Source of the DNA: Geosiphon pyriformis
Taxonomy: Eukaryota; Glomeromycota; Glomeromycetes; Archaeosporales; Geosiphonaceae
Assembly: GCA_016748015.1 (NCBI GenBank)
Contig: JAAOMT010000494.1
Location: 426,190 to 490,189 of the forward strand
DNA length: 64,000 nt
Reading direction: 5' to 3'
Position numbers and translations under genes: made by a program. Positions within the stretch are counted from its first letter, which is position 1. Every line of letters begins with the position of its first letter. The notes beneath the pieces were generated by a model that did not search any database, was not told the DNA's origin, and saw nothing but the letters and a program-made list of their open reading frames with translations. Positions 11,320 through 24,330 of this stretch are shown in pieces.

Positions 11320-11489
11320 TAATATTAGCTGGAATCACCATTGGATATTTAAGCACTGAAATAGAGGATCAACTACCAAGCACTATTCTGGACTTTCCAC
11401 AGTTTTGTGGATATGTTGATATTACATCACAAACAATATACAGACAAAGCAAATGTTATTTGCTTTAATCAGAACAATTGGAATAAATA

Positions 11490-12886
11490 AACATGGGAAA
11501 CTTAGATTCACTCCAATGTATGCAGCTCAAAATGTTGCTCAACAATTTCAATGACATCTTTGCCAGTGAAAACGAGTTTGGCTAAACTGACATTATCCAG
11601 CATCAGATTAAGACTGGAGATACAATGCCAATTAAACAAAGAACATACAGAGTACCACCAGCTAACCACGAGATCATTTGTCAGAAGATAAACCAAATGC
11701 TTAACAATGGGCTAATTCAGCCATTAATAAGCCCATGGTCATCACCAGTAATACTCGTCTGGAAAAAAAATGGGAAAATCCACTTTTGTGTGGATTATAG
11801 GAAACTCAATGGAGTAACTCATAGAGATAGCTACCCCATTCTATGGATTCAAGAATTATTCAATGCTTTTGGTAGAAACAAATAGTTTTTAACATTAGAT
11901 CTAAACAGTGGTTACTGGCAAGTAGCCATGAATTCAGCCAACAAAAAAAAGATGGCATTCACCACCAGAGAAAGGAATTTTGAATTTAAAGTAATGCCAT
12001 TCAGCTTAACCAATGCACCAACAACTTTCCAATGGCTAATGGAAATTGTTTATACTGGCTTATTGTGGAAATCAGTAGTTGTATACTTGGACAACACCAA
12101 TGTATTCTCAAAAACATTTGATGATCATCTTCATTATTTTCAACAAGTGTTCAAAAGACTAAAAAGAACAGGACTAAAGTTAAATACAACCAAGTGTTTT
12201 TTTAGCAAGACGGAACTAAAATTTTTGGGACACATAGTCAGCAAAGACAGCATCAAAATGGATCTGGAAAAAATAGAGATAGTAAAGAACTTTCCAGTAC
12301 TGACCAATATGACAGAACTGAAATCATTCTTGGAATTCACCAACTACTATTGATGTTTTATCAAGAACTTTTCCAAGATAGCACAGCCATTCAACCAACT
12401 ACAAACCAAGAATACAAAATATGAATAGATAGAAAGTTAACAAGAAGCTTTTGATATTCTAAAAAGAAAGCTTATTCAAGCTCCAGTACTGATTTATTCA
12501 GATCACAGCAAACCATTCATCATCACCATCAATACATCTGGCCAAGCATTGGGAGTGGTACTATCTCAGAGAGGACCAGATGGCAGAGAACATCCAGTAG
12601 CATATGCCAGCAGAGATTTAACACCAGCCAAAAAGAACTATGGAATACTAGAACAAGAACACTTAGCAATATACTGAGCAATCATGAAATGGAAAGAATA
12701 CTTTAGCCAGAAGTTTGAAGTATACACAGATCACAAAGAATTAACATCACTTCAAAAACAAGAATTTGGAAATGGAAGACAGTCAAGATAGAAAATGGCA
12801 CTTGCACCATATAATTATACTATACATTATAAAAAGGGAAAAGACAATGGAAATGCTGACAGTTTGTCGCAAATGAGACAAATCTA
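11490..12886 (+). pseudogene. reverse transcriptase-RNase H (copy B)
   Basis: Ty3/gypsy RT blocks are clear: PWSSPVILV, HFCVDYRKLN, LTLDLNSGYWQVA, VMPFSLTNAPTTFQ, the active site YLDN at 12084-12095 (YLDD expected), FLGHIVSKD, then the RNase H part (YSDHSKPF, HPVAYASRDL, YTDHKELTSL). The second active-site Asp is Asn by a G-to-A change. TAG at 11884, TGA at 12351, and further stops at about 12426, 12437, 12676 and 12789 replace mostly Trp and Arg codons. Confidence 0.9.
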
Positions 12887-12889
12887 AGA

Positions 12890-14333
12890 ACATTTCAGCC
12901 CAAAAATATAACAAAACCAGAACAATACCAATGAAAAATATAACAAAAGATAAACATACAAAAATATCAACAACTACAACATTATATAAACACTCAACAG
13001 TTCAAGGAGAATTTATCTTAAATGGAATGAAAGAGTATCAAACAACAATCAAAATATTTTATCACTCACCAAAATATACTTTATCGGAAAAATAGAAGAG
13101 ATCTAGAGCAACCAATTAGAGTAATTACAGAGCCAAAAAAAGAGACAATATTATTCAACATGCATTCAAATCCAACAGCAGAACACTTTCACAAAGAAGC
13201 AACCATGGAAAGAACCAAAAAAAGATACTATTGGCCATCAATGTATCCAGACATCATCCAATATGTTCAAAATTGTGATGCTTGTCAATGAAAAGGAGAT
13301 ACAAAACCCAGTGAACTATTAAGACCAATCAAAATGAGACAACCATTCGACCATATTGGAATTGATTTAGTCGGACCATTAACAATCACCAGCGGAGAAA
13401 ACAGGTATATAGCAGTAGCCATAGACTATTTTACTAAATTGCCAGAGGCAAAAGCAATTCAAAAAGCAGATGCAGAATCCATTGCTGAATTCATTCATCA
13501 AGATTTAATTTGTTGACACGGATGTCCAAAGAAATTATTATCAGACCAAGAAACTCATTTTGTGAACAGAACATTAACAGAATTGAGCCAAAGATTCGGA
13601 ATTAAAAGACCACTATCATCATTATACCATCCACAAACCAATGGATTAGTAGAAAGATTCAATAGAACACTGTGTAAAGCAATAGCTAAGCTTAGCCAAG
13701 AAAACCAGAACGATTGGGATTTGTTCATACCATCAGTACTATTTGCTTATCAGACAATAAAACAAGATACTATACAAGCAACACCATTTGAATTAGTATA
13801 CAGGAGAACAACAACGTTATCAATAGAGAGAGAAATTAAGACATATCCAGCTGAACCAATAACAGAAGAAAATTTTCAAGAAATATTGCTGAGAAGAACA
13901 TATGACTTAATGGAAACATTGGAAAACAAATGAAGAAGAGCAGCTGATAATATTCAAAAGTCACAAGAAAAACAGAAAGAAAGACACGATAATCAACTAC
14001 CAGACAAACCAGTTGAATTCAAGATTGGAGACAAAGTATTACTACATTGTACCAAAATAGAAAAACAATGGAATAGAAAATTTGACCCCAAATAAGACGG
14101 ACCATTTCACATAGAAGAAATTCTAGGAAATGGAGCTTACAAATTAAGATTGAATAACAAAATTTTGACCAAAGCAGCACATGGAGATTAACTAAAACCA
14201 TACCACCATATAGCATCATCATCTACCAGTAATATTCCACAATTAGGAGTACAGAGAATACTAGTCCAACCAGATGAGATTCTACAAGATCTGGAACCAA
14301 TCATTATTATTGACAACAACACATCCAATTGAT
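12890..14333 (+). pseudogene. integrase (copy B)
   Basis: The domain order is as in copy A: zinc region (MHSNPTAEHFH to NCDACQ, about 13160-13290), catalytic Asp in GIDLVGP (about 13355-13375), Asp in SDQETHF (about 13540-13560), Glu in GLVERFNRT (about 13645-13670), then a GPF/Y module near 14098-14205. CGA-to-TGA stops appear at 13289 and 13515, where copy A still has CGA. Copy A in turn has stops where B is sense. So the two copies decayed independently. Confidence 0.88.
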
Positions 14334-14355
14334 CAACAAAAGAATATATAAAAAC

Positions 14356-15016
14356 ATGGTCAACATGACAGAAGAGATCAGAAAAATAGAAATTATGGAC
14401 AATATTCATTTACTAGCCCAACAAATTTTTCAATTAATCCAACACCAGGAGATAGAAATTACAATTAATTAACAAACCATTCATTACAAAAATACGGCAA
14501 AGACACCACAAAACAAAACACAGAAAAAACTTGAAAATGTTGTTGACAAAATTATAACCAAGATAAAATTGGCCATAAAAGAACAACAAATAGTTAGATT
14601 ATACCAAAAACTTACCAGAAAAACTTGGACTTGGTAGACACAACAATTTCTAAAAAACTATTGTTATTTCTACTTGGGACAACATGTAAATATCCAGAAT
14701 TTGTACACCGACAAAACAAAACAGTTTATTTGACACAACAATATTGAGACAACTGGAACAATTTGTGGGAAAAAACAATCTAACCACACAAGCTTGAGCC
14801 ATTTACTGGCTATATATGGGATTTTAAGACCGACCAGAAATCTTACTTAATACAGCAATAGATACAGTTATGAATAATCAATTGGGAAAAATGACCAACA
14901 CCCAATTTGAAGAACTACAAACTAAAATAACACAAGTAATACTCGAAAAAGAAGTTCAAGAAATAATTCAAAAAGGGAAATTAAAGGAATTAGATTTTGA
15001 TGGAGCTCAATATTAA
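14356..15016 (+). pseudogene. ORF3 downstream of pol (copy B)
   Basis: This is the counterpart of 1405-2064. The ATG lies in a different frame from the end of pol, which argues for a separate ORF rather than a pol tail. It begins MVNMTEEIRKIEI, keeps NYCYFYLGQHVN in the middle, and ends LDFDGAQY at a TAA touching the polypurine tract. At least one indel (near 14720) breaks the frame. Function unknown. Confidence 0.6.
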
Positions 15017-15029
15017 AAAAAGGAAATAA

Positions 15030-15956
15030 TGTTACTCATAGAATATAGGAAATATAGTATTATTAGTCAGTAGATATTAGCCAATCAGATGTAGATGTAA
15101 TAAATGTGGAATTCCAAGATTCTCTTAGAGGAATTGCAGGATTTCAGAAATTTCAGAATTCTCTGACAAGGAATTGCAGAATTCCAGAATTCCAGGATTT
15201 TTCTCATCAGGAATTGCAGGATTCCAGGAATTCCAAGATTTCTGTTACAAGAAATTGAGAAATTAAGGAATCTCAAATATGTATATATAGCAGTAGCATT
15301 AGAAGCAGAAAAGACAGAATCAACACTAAGAATTCTTAGCTTAATTACCACAATTCTCAAATAAATAATTATTCACTATATCCAATTCATTCTTCACTAT
15401 CAACACTTTATGTTGATAGTAACTGATACTTAACTATACTGGAACAATAGCTCTTGATCATGGCTATTGATAGAATACTAACTTGCAAATCACCTTGGCT
15501 TATTTCTTATTTTCTCTTTTATTTTTCTTTATTTTCTTTGTTGTTTACTAACTTGATTAAAAGATTTATTCTTGGAGAACTTATGGAGGAATAAAACTTA
15601 CTTAAAAATACTTATTTTTGAAGAACTTACAGAGGAATAAACTTGCTTAAAACCATACTTACTCTTGAAGAACTTATGGAGGAACTAACGTCAAGAAACA
15701 GTACTGGTATACACTTATAGAGAATATTATACCAGAAAAATCATCAACCATTAAGCTAAACAAGCAATCGACAAAACTACAGTTTCAGGAAACTACTAAT
15801 AAACTGTTACTGTTGAATCTCTGTCTATTATACAAAAAACTCAATTGGAAAACCTTCAGATAAAATACCTTCAGATTATCATTGTCACTAATCACTTTGA
15901 GCACCAAGTTATGGGTTTGTTATTTGATTTGAGACTCCAAAAAATCACCTGTAACA
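15030..15956 (+). repeat. 3' LTR of copy B (927 bp)
   Basis: TGTTACTCATAG to CCTGTAACA, preceded by a purine tract (15017-15026) and followed by GCAG. TATATATA is at 15282-15289, hairpins at 15396-15420 and 15445-15469. Over roughly its first 290 bp I count 23 transitions, no transversions and two single-base indels against the 5' LTR. Confidence 0.93.
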
Positions 15957-15960
15957 GCAG

Positions 15961-17115
15961 TTAGTGTTGGGTTGAGCATCAGCATATTGTTAACTTAATT
16001 CATGGGAAAATTTTAAGGGTTAACTGGCATAAAGTCAAAGGTCATTCTGGTGTAAAAGGGAATAAGCAGGCTGATGTGATTGCTAGTTCTGACTCTCTTT
16101 CTAGTTGGTTTCTTCCTTTTCGCTTAGATGAGCACTTTTTAGTGGCTGATGGTGTTGTGGTTTCTGGTAATTCTAGACATTTTGTCCAAGATGTTTTCCA
16201 CTCCATTAGTCATGCACGTTGGAAAATAGATTTGGGAGTTAAGTTTTTGGGAAGTGATTTGGCTTTTGAAATTGATTGGTTGCACTCCTCATTGGTGTGG
16301 CATCTGGATTTGCATATGGCCACTGGTTTTACCAGCAAAATCTTGGCTAATGTACGTACTTATTTTATGAAGGCTTTGCATCATTGACTGCCTGTGGCTG
16401 TTTGTAAGCGCCTTTATAATAGGTCTTATCCTAGTGTTTTATGCTTGTATTGCAGTAAAGTGAAGGTGTCAGATTATGTGTTTTTTTGTGGAGTCAATGA
16501 TTCTGCTTAGTATCAGTTATTAGATTCCCACGTGAAGTCTTGGAAGACACTTTCTGGATTGTCTCATTCTTCATCAAGTGTGTTGCATTTGTTGTTATCT
16601 TGTGTCTCTGATTCTTCAGTGTTGGCAGCTCTTCATAAAGGTTTTGTTTTTAATGATTGGTTTTGCGAGACTGTTCTTGTCTTCCATGACTCTAAGATGG
16701 CTGGTTCAAAGGTTGTCGAGTTTGCATGTTCTCTTGGTCTTGCTTTTAGGGATGATATTTGGTTGGTTTATGCAAAACATTGTGCATACATGAAAAAGAA
16801 CAGGTTGATTTCTCTAGATGGTTCAATTCCTATTTCATTGCCTGGTTTGTCTTCAAAGTTTTCTGCTAGTATGATTAATTTGCTGAGAATGGTTGAGGCT
16901 TTCAGTGTTAGCTTTGGTTATTGCAAGTGTTGCTTATTTTTTTCTGGTACTGGTGACTCAGTTTCTGTTTGTATAGTTGTGTAGTGTTGTTCTGACTGGC
17001 CCGAGTGGCTGGTCATGTGTAGAAAATACATGATTTACACTTACTTTAGATCATTTCTTTGATATATAGCAGTAGGTAGCGTTTGGACCTCACTCGTTAA
17101 TTAATAATAATAATA
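15961..17115 (+). pseudogene. LINE L1 ORF2, second part: RNase H end, zinc finger, 3' end
   Basis: This continues the frame broken at 6014. RNase H resumes with CWVEHQH, then VKGHSGVKGN (16030-16060) and the trailing domain. A C2HC-type finger follows at about 16442-16494 (CLYC...SDYVFFC), where the expected His is Tyr. The C-terminal domain ends at TAG 16982-16984. A short 3' UTR ends in GTTTGGACCTCACTCGTTAA and a TAA-repeat tail (17095-17115). Stops at 15961 (TAG), 16387 and 16508 interrupt it. Confidence 0.9.
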
Positions 17116-17239
17116 AAAAATTATTTTATATTAAAAACTTAGCAATTAAATTACTTAATAAAGAATTGTGCAAAACCAAATCAAAACATTTCTTAAAATT
17201 TGTATTTTATTTTATTAAAATTATCTTTTAATATCATAT

Positions 17240-17905
17240 AAGTGGTGATGTTAAGGTTTTAGACCATGTATTTTCTTGCCCATTTGATGCTACTGGTCGT
17301 GTTTGGTTGGTGGAAGTTCATGTGCCTGCTTGGAAGGCACACTTGGGCTTATTTTGCTCTTCTTTGTGTGTTTCACAGTTGTTTTCTACTTGCTTCTTTG
17401 ATGTTAGTATTAATACAGCTCTGTATAAAGGCTTCATTTTCAAGAAGTGGTATCATAAATCTGTTGCTGTTTTTAGAGACTCTAAGATAGCAGCTTGGAA
17501 TATTGTGGCCTTTGTGCATGAATTTTGTCTTGTATTTTGTGATGATGTTTGGCTAGTACATGCTAAGCACTAGACAGTTATGAAGAAAAGTGACATGATC
17601 CCGCATAATGATTCTGTTCCTGTTTCTGTCTTTGGTCTTTTTTTGGTGCTTTTGGCTGGTGTGATTAGATTTTTAGGTATTGTGGATGTGTTTGGTATTC
17701 ATTTTGGGTTTTGTAAATCTTGTTTATTCTTTTTTGGTTTAGGTGACATAGTTTCAGTGCATATAAGTGCCTAGTGTTGTCTTGACTAGCCTGAGTGGCT
17801 AGTCACATGTAGAAAATACATGATTCACACCTAGTTTAGATCATTTGTATGATATATTGTACTAGACAGTGTTTGGACCTCACTTGTTAAAAAAAAAATA
17901 ATAAT
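17240..17905 (+). mobile_element. LINE L2, 5'-truncated copy
   Basis: Only the last part of the same LINE family is present, starting inside the zinc finger (GDVKVLDHVFSC, His intact) and running through the C-terminal domain to TAG at 17772. The 3' UTR and tail (TTTGGACCTCACTTGTTAA plus A/TAA-rich tail) are as in L1. 5' truncation is typical of target-primed reverse transcription. One TAG at 17571 interrupts the frame. Confidence 0.85.
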
Positions 17906-19510
17906 AAATATTATATAAAAACTTAAATTAACTGTTTTAATAATATAAAAGTTTATTTATCTTAAAGACTTAATCAAACTGCACATCAGTAAAAGCTCTA
18001 GTATACAGACCCAAAATAGTCACAAAAAACTTATTGTTAAACAATAAGCAAATTAAAAAAAGATGACTTAAGATCTTAAAAATTTTATATATTGTTATGA
18101 GTGTTTTTTTTTTCTTTAGTGGTCATACTATAATTAATTTTTATGGCTTTTTAAATCAAGTGATAATATAGTAGATTATCTAATTTTGACACAGAGATTA
18201 ATATATTAGTCTTAATTAACATTATTTTTAATTTATGCTAAATTTTTATTTAATATATTACTATTATTCTCTTAAAGATTAACTTAATAAGTTTTCTAAA
18301 CTTCTTAGCAGATATTAAATAATTTTTTCTGGAAAATGTCTTTGTTATTGGATTTTAGTATATAGTATAATGTTTTTATCAAAATTACTATTAATAGCTG
18401 CTATTATACTAGTCTTCTAAAAAAAATTTTCTATTATATTTTTATATTTTCAATTGTGTTTTTTCTTAAAATTTCCACAAAGATACTCTTTTTATCTTGC
18501 ACTAATACCAAACATTTGTATTTTTTGCTTGTAGTAAAACAGTATTTTATTTCTAATAAATTCAAAAAAAATTAAAATAAAAAGTAAAATCAACAAAATT
18601 AGTATTTGTAAAATAATTTTAACTAGAGATTTTTTTTTCAAAGATATAGAAAGTTTGTTCCTGATTTTTAAGTTGACTGTTGATTTTGGCCAAGATATTA
18701 CAAGTATTTTCTAAGTAATTTTATGTATTTAATATTTTTTTAATGTGTTTTTAATTTTGTTAAGCTTGGATTTTATTTGTGCTTTTGTTAATATGTTAAA
18801 TATTTTCACTATTGTTTTTTTTCAACAGAAAGATAATAGTGAAAGAGAAAGTAATGGCCTTTTTGATCATTTGTAGAAGACTAAATTATAAAAGAAGAAG
18901 GTTTTTAATTTTATTGATCTCAGTATTAATAGATAACACAAAACTTAAAGAGCATATTGTTTAGCTTTTTTTAAGATTATAATCTAATTTTTCTATCTTT
19001 TTTTTGTTTTTATTTTGTTTAATTGACTTTTTGTTTTTTATTCTTAATATTAAAACTATATATTTGTCATAAAACAACTATATAATTATAAATATTTTTA
19101 TTTAAAAAAAATGCTTTGATAGCTTTAATTTTATTTTTATATATGTTGTCAAAATTAATTTTAGTTTTAAAATTAGTAAAATTCTTAAACATATTAGTTA
19201 AAAGAGTAATAAAGTTTTTAAAAATATTAATTATAGTAAACAAGTTTTTTTATTTTGTAATTTTTGTATATATTTTTAAATATAAAAAAGATGATTAAAA
19301 TAACCAAAAAATTAATAGATTTAACTATAAATTTAATTAAATTAGCCAAGCTTTTAATTTGAAATTTTAAAAATTTTAATCTAAAATTAAACTTGAAATT
19401 AGCAATAAAAATGGTTAAAAAAATAATATAAAAAAGAGCCAAAAAGCAAAAATTTTAATATAAAAACTTTTTACTAATTAAAAATAATACAAAAACTTAA
19501 AACTAATAAA
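17906..19510. other. AT-rich gene-free stretch
   Basis: Very AT-rich with no credible gene. A segment at about 18835-18960 reads like weakly preserved coding sequence on the plus strand (SERESNGLFDHL followed by Lys-rich residues) with several stops, possibly an old transposon relic. Nothing else is recognisable. Confidence 0.5.
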
Positions 19511-19652
19511 AAACTTTTTTTTTTTATTAATGCAATTAACAAATGAAGTCCAACTGCTATCTAGTACATAAAACAAAATTAAGAGACTTAAACTAAATGC
19601 AGCTCATGCACTTTCTACATGTGACTAGCTACTTGGGCCAGACAAGACAACA

Positions 19653-22600
19653 TTACACACCTAAAAAAACATGTGGACTACCATCCAAACCAGAGAAAAG
19701 GAGACAAGACCTACGACGGCCAAAACTAACAGCAAAAAAGCTAATAATGCCAAGCATTCTTACTACCTTGTCAGACAACAAAGAGTTCATGTAATGAGAC
19801 AAGCCAGAAATCAATACGACATCACCAACCAAACCTGTTACCTCTATTTTCACCCTGTATGCAGACCTCACCAACCAGGTCTTTGAGCGATGCAACTCAA
19901 CAAAATGCTCAACAAAACCAACTACAACACTAACAGCCTTCTTTTTACTTTTAAGAACCTCCATAGCCTCCACACACCAATCCCTCAGCACAAACTCCTT
20001 ACATAGGACAGAATACAAGCCAATGTCCAAAAAACACTAATTAAGAGACCACAAAACAACAAAAGATAACAAGCTACAAGATCCAGCAAAGAACACCCAA
20101 TCAGCAGAAGCAGCCAAAATTTCCCTCCAAATCCCCACATTATGAGAACACATGAAAACATAATCTGACAACTCCACCTCATGACACAGCAAACACAGCA
20201 TACCAAGATAACATTTATCATACAGCCATTTTCTCACTGCTACAAGCATCTAATAGTGCACAGCCTTCATCAAATAGGTGCAAAGACAGAAAGACTTCTA
20301 ACTAGTAAAACCAGTAAGCATATGCAAATCAGAATGCCACACCCTAATAGTAGCTTCCTAATTAACAGTTTCAGTCAACATGGCAGGAATCATGTCTCAA
20401 CCAAGACCTGCCTCCCACCGAGCATGACAAATGGATCTAAACAAATCCCGAACAAAATAACAAGCATTGCCAGACACAGGTGTGTCCTCTGCAACCAAAA
20501 AGCACTCACTGACACCAACAGGCAAAGAAAATTGAGAAAGAGCAGTGTCCCCAATAGCAGCATCCATCCTAACATTGCCATGAACTTCAGAATGTCCCTT
20601 AACCTTGACCCAATGAACAAAAAAATCCTTGTCATGAACCAAATTAAAAATCCGGCACCTCTCCAACCAACATGAGAAGCAGAAATCAGGCACAGATAAT
20701 GACATTTCAGAAATGCATGCATTAATGGCCATCTGACTATCAGAATGCAATACAACAGAACAAAAAGAAGGAATGCACTCCAAAGCCAAAGTGATGGCCT
20801 GCAGTTCAGCCATAGTAGAAGACAACAGCCCAAGAACTCTAATGCCAACACTCAAATTAATTGCAGGAAAATAAGCAGCCACCCTACTGACAACATCAGC
20901 ACAACCATAATTCCTAACAGAATCATCCGTAAAAACTTCAAAAGAACCAGACCAAATCTCATGCAACTCATCTTGAACAACAGAAAACTCCTTGGTATTC
21001 AAAATGCTCAAACTAAAAAGACAAGCAGACTCCACAAAAACAGCCATAGAAGCGCCCCTACCACAAAGAAACTCAGACACCACCTTAAACCAGTGAGAAG
21101 CAGGATCCCTTGGATCCAGCCTTTTCCAGTGCCAAAAAGTCTCTTAACTCATAACATCCCCTTTTTTGTCAAACAGTCTATCACCAAAAGCCACACCAAA
21201 CCACTTCAACAAACGAACAGAATTAAAGAATAGAGAACCCTCCAGAATAGAAGACACAGGAAAGCGACCAGGACTATGGAATGCATTGGGCAAATTATTG
21301 GCCAGAGACAGCTTATTACACAGAAAAATCTTAACCACACCAGCCAGAAAATTATTTACAAGACTAATACACAATTTAACAGGAAACTGTAAAGGATTCA
21401 GAGGAGACCACCCCAGAACTTGCAAATCGAGAAATCTATACTCAAACAAATATTCAAGAACACCAAAAGAATTGGAAAATAAGATCAAGACAGCCAACTT
21501 TTCTTCGGACTGCATCTGCTCAAAAGATTTTAGACTGTATAAAAAGAGTTGACACAAAGTCTCAGTAAGGAAATCACGAGGCAAATCAGCTTTAGACTTA
21601 AGATCCTTTCTTAACATCACATCTTATTTGCAGCATACAGACAATGAAACAAAGCTGAACTGAGTGCAATAGCTGATAATAGACTGCAAGACGGCCAACA
21701 CCAAATACAAGAACTGCTTATTAGTAATAGCCTTTCTAAGAATCACATTAGTAAAAAAATAAACATCAGAATGTGCCTTGGCCAGACTTGGCTTTGAAAG
21801 CCCATCAATAGATAGAAAGATCTTTAGATAACAATAAGCCTCACTTTTTTTAGCGATTGAGATGGGAAGACCATTAATACACAAAAAAGCAACCCTAACA
21901 CCCTGATTGATCAGAATAGCCACAGTCTTTTCATTGTTGATAGAAATGTCATTAAGGGCAAAAAACTTATTTGCAATGTCCAAAATATTCTGAGTAGCAA
22001 TTTGACAGTTTCCAACCCATATTGTATTATTAACAAAAGCACCAGCTGCAAAATAAGAAGAGAACTCACTGCTGCTCTCAATACGGCCTGACCTTGAAAC
22101 AAACCTGGAATCTATTTGGTATCCAAAAAACTGTTTATGCCTTTTAATCTTACACAAAAGTGGGTCATAAAAAATTCTCCACAAGAGGGGTGAGAAAACT
22201 TCACCCTGATCCAACCCATCATGTACCACATAACTATTTGAAAGCCCAAAGTCTGTCATTACCCTGTTAACTCTATTCTCATGAATGTTACCAAAAAATG
22301 ACACAAATTTCTCACACATTTTGATACGCCGCAAGCTTGCCCTCAAGTAATGCCATCCAACTGAGTCATATGCTTTGCATATATCCTGCAAGACCAACCA
22401 AACCTCCCTGTTCTTTTCAAGGGCATCCTTGATCACAGACCCAATTGCAAACACCAGAGATTGTGTAAAAGTACTCTTAAGCACCGAGAAATTATCACCT
22501 TGAAGAACACCGAACCTGTTGCATACCAAAGAAATATGATCTGACAAAATCTTGGAGAGAATCTTCCTGGCCATCTCAATAAAAGCAATGGGTCAAGTGT

Positions 22601-24330
22601 TTGTGAGAATTCCATCCCAGTCATAAGGTTTAGGGATCATGGAAACCCAAGCTTTTTTTCACAAAACAGGCACATCCTCCACAGTCAAACATAAATTCAG
22701 CAAACCTAAAAAACACTTCAACATCATGTTATCACAGTGCTTCCACAACTCATTAGGAATACCAAACAAACTAGCAGCCTTGCCATCAGGTAAATTTTTA
22801 ATCATCAAAAGCAACTCACTCATATTAATCAAGCACATCACACCCGAAAAAACATTATCCCTTACATAATCCAATGGAGCATACTAACAAGTGCAGACAT
22901 TAAACACAGCCAAAGGCACCATCTTCTTCCTAGTCCAGCCTTCCATGATCTTATCAACACCAAGTTTCACCATACCCGGCTCCAATACCAATTCATCATT
23001 AACAACCAAATGATCGAGAACTATCTTGTGGAAAGGCTGATTCAATCATCGCACCCTTATCAGAACAAAATTTTTCCATGTGGCACTCAATGGTCTTCTG
23101 AACAGAAGCTTTCTTAGCCAACTTTGACTCATACATCTTGAATTTTCTGTATTCCTTTTGAAATAATGACAATTGCTTTAAGATATCTGAAGACTTGCCA
23201 CCAACTTGGATCATATTAGTAATCACAGCAGTCTTATCACCATCTAGTTTGGTTTAGACATTGATAAGCTGATTGACTCTTCGCAAATCATCCAATCCCA
23301 GCCCATTAACAACCTTAGCAACTAACAGTTCTAACCTAAAAAACTTAGATGAGAATTTGTTCCTGGAACACTGAAACTCATTAAACCAATGCCTCAAAAA
23401 TATCTTATCTGCTGAATTCACCAACATCTTTTCCAAAAGTACCCACATGCCATTCACATCAGCACAAGCCAGAGTTTCCAAAAACTCATCAGACACAGCC
23501 AAAAGCTTGGCAGAAATGCAGTCCCTAAACCGAGACCATTTGGTCCCATCAGCAGCCTTAATGAGAAACTTTCAGTGATTCTTGTTAGCCAGCTTGTACA
23601 AGCTATTCAACTAGCCATCCAAGAGGCCGCCCAAACCAACAGAGACAGAAACCACACAATGATCAGTGTCAAAAAAGTCAGAAACAGAGCTGACCTCATG
23701 GCCAGTAATGGCAGAAGCCAAACTTTCACTAACAAAAATAAAATCAATAGTCTTTTCAACCCCCTTAGAATTGCTCCATATAGAATTACTGACCAAAGAA
23801 TGGCCAGCAAACAAATTGACCAAACCCAACCCCAAACAGAATTTGAAATTCGCACTTCTTCTGAATCCATTTTCATTGAAATTTCCACCCAAAACAACAA
23901 AACAGCTGGAGTTAACAGCCTTAACAATGACAGAGTTCACTTCAGAAGCCTGACCAAAACAAGTCCCAAAAGATGCACCTACATACAAACCAATAACAGA
24001 CACCGAAAGCTTATTCTTGAATAAGAGACGCACTACCATGACATGACCAGGAATCTCCTCAATCTTAGCAACATAACAGGCCAAGAAGTCGGCCATAATA
24101 ATAGCCACTCCAGCACCAAGAAAACCCTTATCCAAACCCAAAGAGAAAATTCGCATACTGTCAAATTTATTCGCAATTCACAGCCTAGTTGAAGACCTTA
24201 ACTTTGTTTCAGTGATGATCAAAATCAAATTTCCAGAATCAAAATGCCAGTACATAACATTTTTTTGTTTAACAGGAATGTTGATGTCACGAACATTACA
24301 TGTAGCCATCTTCCAAACCAAGTTACTCAT
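19653..24330 (-). pseudogene. LINE L3 ORF2 (endonuclease, RT, RNase H, zinc finger)
   Basis: The ATG at 24330 overlaps the ORF1 stop. Endonuclease: CNVRDIN and TETKL near 24220-24290, GGNFNENG near 23870-23900 (Asp-to-Asn), DTDH near 23650. RT: LQDICKAYDSVGW near 22350-22390 is intact, GLDQGEVFSPL near 22185-22220, but motif C is FVNN at 22026-22037 instead of FVDD. RNase H: FTDDSV near 20920, AELQ near 20800, SDSQ near 20735, VKGHSEVHGN near 20570-20600. C2HC finger: CLLC...SDYVFMC near 20160-20210, His changed to Tyr. A frameshift lies near 23000 and there are several stops. Confidence 0.88.

Larger units (their letters stand above)
6015..15956 (+). mobile_element. Ty3/gypsy LTR retrotransposon copy B (complete, 9.94 kb)
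   Basis: This is a full element: 5' LTR, primer binding site, gag, protease, Cys-rich segment, dUTPase, RT-RNase H, integrase, ORF3, polypurine tract and 3' LTR, flanked by GCAG duplications inside LINE L1. Domain order RT-RNase H-integrase identifies Ty3/gypsy. Frames shift several times and there are many nonsense codons, so it cannot move by itself. The two LTRs differ almost only by transitions. Confidence 0.93.

Noticed and set aside
12084-12095. YLDN as a lineage-specific active RT motif
   Set aside because: The second Asp is essential in known RTs, one G-to-A change explains it, and both copies are otherwise dead. I treat it as decay pending a consensus.
1-17115. Classic repeat-induced point mutation as the cause of decay
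   Set aside because: Transition bias fits, but many changed sites are not in the CpA context of classic RIP, and I could not compute RIP indices. I keep only the neutral statement of transition bias.
19116-19442. Hydrophobic short frames on both strands in AT-rich DNA
   Set aside because: They are Leu/Ile/Lys/Phe-rich products expected from AT-rich sequence and no family pattern was visible.
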